A DNA stretch of 10,901 nucleotides, taken from positions 1 to 10,901 of the forward strand of contig JAEDIZ010000069.1 in assembly GCA_016296635.1 (NCBI GenBank), given 5' to 3'. The stretch is from Oscillospiraceae bacterium (GTDB lineage: Bacteria; Bacillota; Clostridia; Oscillospirales; Oscillospiraceae). Below, piece after piece: positions 1 to 6,333 of this stretch; the first letter of the stretch is position 1, and each line of letters begins with the position of its first letter. Made by a program: the position numbers and the translations under genes. Below the pieces are notes generated by a model that worked only from the letters and a program-made list of their open reading frames with translations, ran no database searches and was not told where the DNA came from.

Positions 1-1367
1 TTTTGCAGACCGGCGAGATTCTGGAATACGCAGGACATACTGATGTTTCGGGAGCGGATCACGGAGATTTTTCGGCTGAGATCGGGGATAACGCCGCAGG
101 CGCAAAGCTCTTCGCCAAGCACATGGACGGGAACCGGCAGACAGCCGCCTGGACAGTTCTGATCGGCGTATCGTACCAACTTGATAAAGATGAAGGATAA
201 AAACAATGAGGACAGGAAATCGAAGGTACTGTCCTGATCGCTCGTGATGCAGTAATAAGCGCACGGCTGCTTGCCCGGTAGTTCCAGATCGATCTCATCA
301 TGGCTGGTGATGGCGCGAATGTCCGCATTCTGGAACACCTGCAGCCGGGAGCCGAGACCGATAATGACGCCGCCGCGCACGCTCTCTGACGATTGCCGGA
401 AGATGCTGTACGGCGCTCTGGCCGGATGCCCCAGCGGGAGTGCGTCAAACAGTTCGTTCAGTTCCTTTTCCGAGCAGCTTACAAGCAGCTGATACGCTTC
501 GCCGATGTTCCGCCGCTCCGGTGGATAGCTGCGCTCGACAAACAGGACAAGCGCCTTGAGAAGATTCATTTCGGCGCTGTCCCAGAAATGGTCGCCCTGG
601 TCGCTTCCCGTGTTGCGGATGATAACATCGCAGAAAAGCTGCGCCATCAACTCCTGTCCGTCGATCTCGGACAGGCAGTTCCACGAATCCGACGACGCGG
701 GCGTGACCAGATTGAACACGCGCACGGTATAGCCCTGATCGCGCAGATACGCGCTGGTTTTCTCGTATAATTCCGACTTCGGATCACAGATGACCAGCGA
801 GCTTTTCCGCGCTGCGCACTGTAAAATCATATTGACGCAGAACGCGCGCGTCTTTTTGGAGCCGCTTGCGCCATAGACGGCAAGGTTGCCGTTGAAGCGC
901 GTTTTCTCCGGGATGCAGACCACGCGGCCATCCACTTCACCGAGAATCGTGCCGTGATGCTTGCGCAGGTCCGGAACGAAGTCGAGTACCTGCCCGGCTT
1001 CCTTCGGATTCAGGAAGCCGGCGGTTCCGTAGGTTCCCTTGTGGGAATAAGTCAGGTTTCTGGTCTTGTCGTATTGCCCATCGCCGCAGGCGCCCATGTG
1101 CATGATCGCCACGACAAGAAGTACGATTGCCGCCAGAAAGATTCCCATGCCGTACAGACCGTATGGAAAGCGGAATACGAACCGGAGGCAGACGCCGAAC
1201 GCGGCGTCCGGCATCGGCGGCGAGGTGCCGCTGTACGGCGTGCCGCCTTCGGCTGTCCATGCCTGATAGTTGTAGATGAACTGCGCAAGATAGCCGCCCG
1301 CATAGAAAAGCGCGGCCAGCGCGACAGGCAGAAAACAGGCCAGAGTGATCTTCTGTTTCTTATTGAT
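1..1367 (-). CDS. VirD4/TraG-family type IV coupling protein, C-terminus cut by window edge
   Basis: This frame stays open for 455 codons from about 1367 to the left edge. The product is a VirD4/TraG-type coupling ATPase, which in this family brings the relaxase-DNA complex to the secretion channel at the inner membrane. Two N-terminal membrane helices are visible (about residues 7-31 and 71-89). The nucleotide-binding loop is at residues 166-173 (GASGSKKT), followed by the strand LVICDPKSELYEKT, usual in TraG proteins. Near the cut end are VHVLGEEL (Glu419-Glu420 in the Walker B position), ISVIRSRNISMS and FQNLAGLQ, the conserved TraG block. The Walker A loop has Lys where Gly is usual, and Walker B is EE rather than DE. 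No ATG, GTG or TTG lies in frame near the expected start. The codon at the expected position is ATC (1367-1365), followed by AATAAGAAACAG and preceded by AGGA nine bases upstream. It overlaps the stop of the upstream gene, which suggests translational coupling. Family assignment is secure; the start is inferred. Confidence 0.88.
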   Translation of the reverse strand, partial: MNKKQKITLACFLPVALAALFYAGGYLAQFIYNYQAWTAEGGTPYSGTSPPMPDAAFGVCLRFVFRFPYGLYGMGIFLAAIVLLVVAIMHMGACGDGQYDKTRNLTYSHKGTYGTAGFLNPKEAGQVLDFVPDLRKHHGTILGEVDGRVVCIPEKTRFNGNLAVYGASGSKKTRAFCVNMILQCAARKSSLVICDPKSELYEKTSAYLRDQGYTVRVFNLVTPASSDSWNCLSEIDGQELMAQLFCDVIIRNTGSDQGDHFWDSAEMNLLKALVLFVERSYPPERRNIGEAYQLLVSCSEKELNELFDALPLGHPARAPYSIFRQSSESVRGGVIIGLGSRLQVFQNADIRAITSHDEIDLELPGKQPCAYYCITSDQDSTFDFLSSLFLSFIFIKLVRYADQNCPGGCLPVPVHVLGEELCACGVIPDLSRKISVIRSRNISMSCVFQNLAGLQ

Positions 1368-2445
1368 GGAGCATCATCCTTTCATAAGCGGCAAAGTCGA
1401 TGCTTGTGATATTGACCTGCGCACCGAATACCTCCCGCAGCGCCTCTGCCTGATAGTCAAAGCAGAGAATGCTGCCGGTCTGGTTCCGCAGCGTCAGCGC
1501 ACAGCGGAACCGGTGCAGCCTTGGCAGATCGCAGAGATACGAAAACAGGACGGGCGACCCGTCCTGCTCCAGAGCGTCATGTTCGATTGGCATTGCGGGG
1601 GACGGTGGCAGGAGGTTTTCCGAGAGGATTTCATTCAACTGCTCCTGTATATCCGGTTGACATAACTGAAACGCGCCGACTTCTCCAAAGTGGTCGAGCG
1701 TCAGAAAATAGAAATGCGGATAACTGCCATCCAAAAGGAAATGGTTCTGCGTCATGTCATTCAGGATTGCAGGTATCTGCATAGGTGAGCTGCCGAACAC
1801 AATGCCGCTGATCGTGAACTGTGTATTGCGGCAAAATTCTGTCTGTAAGACAGCCTTGAGCCGGATCTCGGCATTGTACGCCCATCTTGGAAAAGTCGAA
1901 GCCATGTTGTAGATCGGGAAGATGGCTTGTTCTGTGAACAGCATGCCCGTCATGCGGGAATTGCGGATTTTGGTGCAAAGATTGCCGAGCGATTTGAACT
2001 CGCGGGAGGAATAGTAGACCGGAAATACAGATGTATTTGAGTGCCAGTCCTGCATGGACGGCTTTTCCCACGGCAGTGACGGGATTTGCGCGTTGTGCAG
2101 GATCTGAAGCGCCTCAGCCATCCGGTGCAGCCGCAGCCGGCGCTCTGGTTCTGACTTCAAAGAATTTGTTTCGGACGTGCCTGTAAGATAGGGCGCAAGG
2201 TCAAATGGATTTTTTTGAAGCAGCAGCCGTTTGGCGCTTGCGGTCAGCCTGAGTCCACGCAAACCGTTCTTGGTATACGAACGGAGCAGCCCGTCCTTTT
2301 TGAGCTTGCCGATCACGCTTTCGATATAGCTGCAGCCGCCCGGAAAGTGGCCGGAAAAAGCAGCCGGGAACTCGCCGGAGACGGCAATGATCTGCAGCAC
2401 AAGAAGCGGAAGCGTGCCATCAGTGGGAAGTTGTGTCGGATTCAT
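1360..2445 (-). CDS. Conserved ICE protein with N-terminal winged-helix-like region, next to coupling protein
   Basis: A 361-residue soluble protein of no established function. Residues about 10-75 look like a winged helix: the stretch around YIESVIGKLKKDGLLRSY resembles a recognition helix plus wing, followed by LRGLRLTASAKRLLL, as in MarR-like or replication-relaxation proteins. The segment near residues 93-115 (TNSLKSEPERRLRLHRMAEA) also recalls proteins that sit beside the coupling protein in clostridial ICEs; that resemblance is from memory. No membrane segment or catalytic motif is apparent. The ATG at 2445 is preceded by AGAGGTC about eight bases upstream. The gene ends inside the first codons of the coupling protein frame, so the two are probably translated together. 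A DNA-binding accessory role in transfer or its control is an inference. Confidence 0.75.
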   Translation of the reverse strand: MNPTQLPTDGTLPLLVLQIIAVSGEFPAAFSGHFPGGCSYIESVIGKLKKDGLLRSYTKNGLRGLRLTASAKRLLLQKNPFDLAPYLTGTSETNSLKSEPERRLRLHRMAEALQILHNAQIPSLPWEKPSMQDWHSNTSVFPVYYSSREFKSLGNLCTKIRNSRMTGMLFTEQAIFPIYNMASTFPRWAYNAEIRLKAVLQTEFCRNTQFTISGIVFGSSPMQIPAILNDMTQNHFLLDGSYPHFYFLTLDHFGEVGAFQLCQPDIQEQLNEILSENLLPPSPAMPIEHDALEQDGSPVLFSYLCDLPRLHRFRCALTLRNQTGSILCFDYQAEALREVFGAQVNITSIDFAAYERMMLHQ

Positions 2446-2577
2446 AAAAGTGACCTCTTTTACCGTATCGGCTCTTAACTTCGGTAATTTCTGCGCTGTC
2501 GGTCAAGCGAAAACGCCTGATGTTTCAAGGGAAAACACCATGCGCGGCGGTATCTGAAAAAGAAGGACGAAAAATGC

Positions 2578-3237
2578 TTAAAAATCCGACATGGTTTCCA
2601 GCGCATTTTGATGCTCTTCCAGCCAGCCTGGAAACATATCTTGATCCATTACAAAGAGCTTTGTGACATCTTCCTCGCCTAACTCCGTGGTGTTATAGAC
2701 GTTGCACAAAAGCCCATTGTCATCCATCATAAGATAGGCGCAGACAACGTCCAGAATCTGCTTCATTTCCAGATTGTCATAGTCCCGGATGCGGCCGCGT
2801 CCGCCAGATACCGCATAGATATGGCAGAAGCAGATGATGCACGACTCAAAATGGGAAAGAGGATGATCTTTAACAAACTGTCCGAGCGCCTGCTCCAGCG
2901 GGTCGGTCAGATATTCGGCGCTGCGTTGCTTTTTCTTGGGCAATAACCCCGGCAGCGTGATCTCCACCAGCCCCGGCTGCGCAGTGATCGTGATGCCGAG
3001 GACATTTGCAGCGGAGGTCAGGTATTCATGCTTCTGCACGGTGGTGAATCCGTAGACCAGGTGCCGCATCCGGCAGGCGATCTGCTCTGCGCGGAGCGCC
3101 GCGTCAGTGGAAAGCAGCTCATAGTTTTCCGGATACCGCTGCAAGTCCATTGTGTTCATGGCGCAAAGCGCATTACTCAGCCGCGAGACCTCTGCCAGTA
3201 GCGAAGATATCCGCTTGGATAAAAGCGCACGGTTCAT
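2578..3237 (-). CDS. DUF6100-type ICE protein of unknown function
   Basis: A 219-residue soluble protein. I recognise it as resembling the clostridial ICE family called DUF6100, from segments such as YPENYELLSTDAALRAEQIA, VEITLPGLLPKKKQ, RDYDNLEMKQILDVV and NVYNTTELGEED. The name is recalled, not searched. Its function is unknown. The frame opens earlier at 3270, but I chose the ATG at 3237 because GGAGG lies six bases before it and MNRALLSKRISSLL matches the usual family N-terminus. It starts on the other side of a short divergent intergenic region from the Fic cassette. A 132-bp gap without a clear promoter or terminator separates it from the next minus-strand gene. Confidence 0.82.
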   Translation of the reverse strand: MNRALLSKRISSLLAEVSRLSNALCAMNTMDLQRYPENYELLSTDAALRAEQIACRMRHLVYGFTTVQKHEYLTSAANVLGITITAQPGLVEITLPGLLPKKKQRSAEYLTDPLEQALGQFVKDHPLSHFESCIICFCHIYAVSGGRGRIRDYDNLEMKQILDVVCAYLMMDDNGLLCNVYNTTELGEEDVTKLFVMDQDMFPGWLEEHQNALETMSDF

Positions 3238-3280
3238 AGATAACCTCCATAGTGTGAAATAGAGCTTCAAAAAAAGAAAA

Positions 3281-3309
3281 TTGATTTTATTTAGAATCTA
3301 GGCTATACT
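3281..3309 (+). promoter_or_regulatory. Sigma-A-type promoter of the antitoxin-Fic cassette
   Basis: TTGATT (3281-3286) and TATACT (3304-3309) are separated by exactly 17 bases, close to the vegetative consensus. The region is AT-rich. Transcription would start near 3316, about 30 bases before the antitoxin ATG. It gives the cassette its own expression, independent of the minus-strand transfer operon. Confidence 0.72.
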
Positions 3310-3312
3310 GAA
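3284..3312 (-). promoter_or_regulatory. Weak candidate promoter for the DUF6100-type gene
   Basis: On the minus strand TTCAGT and TAAAAT are spaced by 17 bases upstream of the DUF6100-type gene. The -10 differs from consensus at one base, but the -35 is poor. It would overlap the divergent plus-strand promoter almost completely. Offered as a possibility only. Confidence 0.25.
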
Positions 3313-3347
3313 CTGAGAAAATACGATGTGTGAAAGGAGCGGTTGTT

Positions 3348-3548
3348 ATGGATCAAATACAAAACCGCCGAATTGCTGCGGTCAAGGCAGCCGACGCGAT
3401 CAATGCGATTGAAGGCGTTCCGGTTTCTGACTATGCCAAAACGCTCTCTGCTTGTTGGGCAAGGGGCGAGATCACAGATCAGCAAATGAAATCTGCGCTG
3501 CTTTCTTCTCACAGAAAGCTGGCAGCAATGGTGCGCGACCGTGTCTGA
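3348..3548 (+). CDS. VbhA-like antitoxin of a Fic toxin-antitoxin pair
   Basis: A 66-residue helical protein directly upstream of a Fic gene, the position and size of class I Fic antitoxins such as VbhA. These use a helix carrying [S/T]xxxE[G/N]; its Glu blocks productive ATP binding in the Fic active site. Here the matching stretch is AINAIEG (residues 17-23), with Glu22-Gly23 conserved but Ile18 where Ser/Thr is expected. The frame opens from a GTG at 3330, but the ATG at 3348 has AAAGGAG eight bases upstream and is preferred. Its 3' end overlaps the fic start by eight bases (GTGTCTGA contains both the fic GTG and this stop), so synthesis of the pair is probably coupled. Function is inferred from position, size and the partial motif. 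Confidence 0.75.
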   Translation: MDQIQNRRIAAVKAADAINAIEGVPVSDYAKTLSACWARGEITDQQMKSALLSSHRKLAAMVRDRV

Positions 3549-4266
3549 CATTTATTTATACGAGGATGTTCCTGTCCTGAAAAACAAACTGGACATTCGG
3601 GATGAGAAAACGCTTGATCTGATCGAGGCGGAGCAGTCCCGCGCCAACATGATGATCTTGTATGAGCGCGGATTTTCGGATTTTACACCTGCCGGATTGT
3701 GCGAGATCCATCGGTTCCTGTTTGGCGATATTTATGATTGGGCTGGGAAGTATCGGCTTATCAACATTGAAAAACGGGAGCGTTTGCTGGGTGGGCGCAG
3801 CGTCTGGTACAGCAACGACGAAGCGATCCTAGATGATTTGGAGAAAGCATTCACCGCAATTTCAGCGAGAGAGTGGGAGCAGTTCTCCAGAGAAGAATTT
3901 GTGCATACTCTTGCAAGGCTGTTTCCGCGTGTATGGCAGGTGCATCCGTTTCGTGAAGGCAATACACGAACGGTCGTTATGATGATGACGCTGTTCGTTG
4001 AGCATTATGGTTATTACATGGATCACGAATTGATGGCTGCGAGTGCGGGATATGTGCGGGATTCCTTTGTTATGGCCTCATTGGATCAGGTTTCTGAGTA
4101 TGAGCATTTGGAGCGCATTTTGATGGATGCGGTCTGCACCAAGCCGATTATCTATGACGAGCAGACTCTTGATTCTGGTGGACAATCGGAAAGAACGGGA
4201 AAATATCAGAAATACCAAAAAGAAAAATACGAGCCACAACCCCATCATAAGCGAGAAGAAAATTGA
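3541..4266 (+). CDS. Fic-family protein (nucleotidyl-transferase type toxin)
   Basis: A 241-residue Fic-fold protein. Fic enzymes usually transfer AMP, or another phosphate-containing group, from a nucleotide to a target side chain. The active-site motif HPFREGNTR is at residues 135-143, with catalytic His135, Glu139 and Arg143. The upstream FGDIYDWAGKYR (about 61-72) and the flap region near residues 80-92 are typical of the family. The usual second Arg of the motif (HPFxxGNxRxxR) is Val146 here. The Lys/Glu/Gln-rich tail (about 201-241) looks disordered. The start is GTG at 3541, overlapping the antitoxin stop. It gives YLYEDVPVLKNKLDIRD, a normal Fic N-terminus, whereas the next Met codons would cut into the domain. 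No strong ribosome site precedes the GTG, in keeping with coupling. Target and exact chemistry are unknown. Confidence 0.88.
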   Translation: MSDIYLYEDVPVLKNKLDIRDEKTLDLIEAEQSRANMMILYERGFSDFTPAGLCEIHRFLFGDIYDWAGKYRLINIEKRERLLGGRSVWYSNDEAILDDLEKAFTAISAREWEQFSREEFVHTLARLFPRVWQVHPFREGNTRTVVMMMTLFVEHYGYYMDHELMAASAGYVRDSFVMASLDQVSEYEHLERILMDAVCTKPIIYDEQTLDSGGQSERTGKYQKYQKEKYEPQPHHKREEN

Positions 4267-4281
4267 TGCAGTTTATTTACT

Positions 4282-4312
4282 GGACGGATGCAGACTTTGC
4301 ATCCGTCCTTTT
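4282..4312 (+). terminator. Intrinsic terminator between convergent fic and DUF5697-type genes
   Basis: A perfect 11-bp stem (GGACGGATGCA at 4282-4292 with TGCATCCGTCC at 4298-4308), loop GACTT, then TTTT. It begins 16 bases after the fic stop. The minus-strand gene ends at 4311, immediately before the same hairpin read in reverse. That direction lacks a clear T-run, so termination there would be weaker. Confidence 0.85.
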
Positions 4313-4835
4313 ACACACATTCCTGAAGGTATTGAATATTGCCATAACTATCCAACAGGCAGTATGCACGCATGTTTGGGATGGCAAGCAGATCAGCCTG
4401 CGCAGCGTCTTCCAGAATGACCAGCCGCACGGGCGGTTCTTGTTCCGGACGTGCAAGCAGCAGATTCAAAATGGCTTCTTTGCCGGGTTCGGCGTAGAGG
4501 ATTTCATAGACCTCGCCTCCGGCAAGAAAGATGATCTTCACAGGATATTCTCCCGCGGCGTGATACTCAATCTGCTCCATAAAGTCCGCCAGTACCGTGA
4601 CCGCTGCTTCCAAACCACGGTCGCGGTTTTTCGGAAGCTCCGGTGTCAGGGAATAGAAGCCGCCCACATGGAACAGACGCTTTTGCTTGCAGAGATAGGA
4701 CAAAAGATTTTTGATCTGTCCATCTTTCTGTGGATACAGACCAAGAATCTGTTTCTGTGTCAGAACGCCATAGGTGGAAATATCCCGCAGGATGCCGCTG
4801 GCTTCGTGCGAGTAGATCTGGGCGCGAGTTTTCAT
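4311..4835 (-). CDS. DUF5697-type small winged-helix-like ICE protein
   Basis: A 174-residue soluble protein resembling the ICE family I recall as DUF5697. The N-terminus (MKTRAQIYSHEASGILRDIS, then LTQKQILGLYPQKDGQIKNL and LSYLCKQKRLF, residues about 1-57) has the look of a winged helix related to replication-relaxation proteins. The C-terminal half (VKIIFLAGGEVYEILY onward) is an alpha/beta region without a known motif. The frame opens at 4874, but the ATG at 4835 is chosen because AGAGGTG lies just upstream and MKTRAQ is the usual family start. It lies between the VirB4 C-part and the convergent Fic cassette, with four CGTACA boxes upstream. A DNA-binding accessory or regulatory role is plausible but not shown. 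Confidence 0.8.
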   Translation of the reverse strand: MKTRAQIYSHEASGILRDISTYGVLTQKQILGLYPQKDGQIKNLLSYLCKQKRLFHVGGFYSLTPELPKNRDRGLEAAVTVLADFMEQIEYHAAGEYPVKIIFLAGGEVYEILYAEPGKEAILNLLLARPEQEPPVRLVILEDAAQADLLAIPNMRAYCLLDSYGNIQYLQECV

Positions 4836-4858
4836 AGTTGTCACCTCTAATTTTTGTG

Positions 4859-4945
4859 CGTACAACTGCCGCACAGAATACGTACAAACTGTAGCCGTCA
4901 GATTTGAAGATGGCTGCTGTACGCATAAAAGACGTATTGTGTACG
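4859..4945. repeat. Four CGTACA boxes in mirror-symmetric pairs
   Basis: CGTACAA occurs at 4859-4865 and 4881-4887, and its reverse complement TGTACG at 4918-4923 and 4940-4945. Within each pair the boxes are 22 bp apart. The two pairs are inverted relative to each other. A second inverted pair, AATACGT (4877-4883) and ACGTATT (4932-4938), follows the same symmetry, as does AGCC...GGCT nearer the centre. The array fills most of the 112-bp gap between the VirB4 C-part and the DUF5697-type gene. It could be an operator or a protein-DNA assembly site; no protein is known to bind it from this sequence. Confidence 0.6.
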
Positions 4946-4947
4946 CC

Positions 4948-6333
4948 TTAGCCTGTTTTGCCGTTCCGCTTCAGCAATTCCTGCAGCTCCCTGCGGTCGG
5001 TGGTGATGAGTTCCTTTTCCAGTTCGCTGCATTTGATCTCAACGGCGACATTATTGTTGTTCGTACTGATAAGGGCGCTGCCGCGCTCAAAATGCGTGAT
5101 CTCCATCAGCTCCGCTTCAGAAAGATGCAAAATCGAGCCGACGCGCTGGGCTTCCTCATCCTCCAGATTCAAGATCACCTTGGTCTTGGAGTTGTTGATG
5201 ATGCCCTTGCCGTATTTGCCGTCCTCCAACGCGAAGAAGTCATTGAGATCCTGTGTTGCACAGACGGCTGAGCCACCGTAGCCGCGGATGATCTTGAAAA
5301 TCTCCAGCACAAACTCCGCTGCCAGACGGTTGCTGCTGGCGCCGATGAGCTGCCAGCACTCGTCGATGAAGATGGCTTTTTCCTTGGTACGATTCTCCTT
5401 TGACTTATCCCAGACAAAGTCCAGCGCCATAAACATCCCGACGGTCAGAAGATCGCCGGTCAGCTCCGAAATATCCAGAACGATGTATTTATTGTCGAGC
5501 GAAACATTCGTCTGCTGGTTGAATGTCTTGGCAGAGCCGCTGACGAGCCGATTCAGAATATTTGCCAGCCGCAGCGTGGAGGAAGATTCCTTGAGTACCG
5601 CATACAGATCACCCAGAATTGGCATCTCGCGGTACCGCTCCGGGTGCTTGGGATCGCGGAGCGTTTCGTTGTCGTGCGTAATGCCTTTTATGGCATAGGT
5701 ACGGATCATAGCTTCGTCGAGAAGCTGCCGTTCCTCATGGTTCATGTCGGGGATCAGCAGGCTGAAAAAGATGTGTAGCCGCTGGATCTTGGCGGCAAGC
5801 ATGGAGTGCTCCACGGTGCTGCCGTCGAGCTGTTCATCGACAGAGCGGTCAGTCTGCCGGATCTCCATGACGTTGATGCAGTTGGGAGATGCAGGCGAGA
5901 TCTGAATGAACGCGCCGCCGATGTTGGAGCAGGCCCGATGAAATTCGTGCCCTTTGAGCGGCGCGACGATAAACACCTGGATACCCTTACGCCGCATCCG
6001 CAGCGCCATGAGCTGCATGGTAAAGGTCTTTCCGCTGCCGCTCGTGCCGAGAATGGCAATGTTGGCGTTTTTGTAGATACGCGAATCAAAGATGTCCACG
6101 ATGATGAGAGAATTGTTATGCTTGTTGACGCCGAGCAGGATGCCGTTGTCATCACACAGCTCATACGCCGTGAACGGATAGCAGCTTGCTGCGCCCAGCG
6201 TCAGCACATTCCGCTTGCTGCGTTCAAAGAGCGATTTATCCAGCTTCACGAGCGGAGCGCCTGCTCCTGACAGAAGCTGCAGCTCTGCACGTTCATGTCC
6301 TGCGAAATGAGCAGCTTTTTCATCTCCGCACAC
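4948..6333 (-). CDS. VirB4-type T4SS ATPase, C-terminal ATPase part (frame-shifted from N-part)
   Basis: C-terminal half of a VirB4-family ATPase that powers assembly of, and substrate passage through, the secretion channel at the membrane. Walker A is GTSGSGKT (residues 96-103 of this frame) and Walker B is IFIDE (321-325). Other VirB4 landmarks are VAPLKGHEFHRA, ISPASPNCINVMEIR and a Gln-containing CATQDLNDF near the end. VirB4 homology begins only near PLVKLDKSLFERSKRNVLT (about residue 27). The preceding residues are out-of-frame translation of the region coding for the end of the N-part. The formal start is a GTG at 6333 with at best a weak ribosome site, so this is probably not a natural start. 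The frame is -1 relative to the upstream half. If translated from an internal start it would contain a complete ATPase core; whether it is made is unknown. Confidence 0.82.
   Translation of the reverse strand: MCGDEKAAHFAGHERAELQLLSGAGAPLVKLDKSLFERSKRNVLTLGAASCYPFTAYELCDDNGILLGVNKHNNSLIIVDIFDSRIYKNANIAILGTSGSGKTFTMQLMALRMRRKGIQVFIVAPLKGHEFHRACSNIGGAFIQISPASPNCINVMEIRQTDRSVDEQLDGSTVEHSMLAAKIQRLHIFFSLLIPDMNHEERQLLDEAMIRTYAIKGITHDNETLRDPKHPERYREMPILGDLYAVLKESSSTLRLANILNRLVSGSAKTFNQQTNVSLDNKYIVLDISELTGDLLTVGMFMALDFVWDKSKENRTKEKAIFIDECWQLIGASSNRLAAEFVLEIFKIIRGYGGSAVCATQDLNDFFALEDGKYGKGIINNSKTKVILNLEDEEAQRVGSILHLSEAELMEITHFERGSALISTNNNNVAVEIKCSELEKELITTDRRELQELLKRNGKTG

Noticed and set aside
2461..2486. 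Imperfect inverted repeat TACCG...CGGTA upstream of the 361-residue gene
   Set aside because: Only five paired bases with a 16-base loop and no T-run; not convincing as a terminator or operator.
2446..2577. Search for a promoter in the gap before the 361-residue gene
   Set aside because: A TTGACC is present on the minus strand, but no acceptable -10 lies 16-18 bases downstream, so no promoter is called.
5754..6164. Antisense and alternative-frame open frames within the VirB4, T4SS and coupling-protein genes
   Set aside because: They overlap genes with clear family motifs, show Ser/Arg-rich shadow composition and lack ribosome sites.
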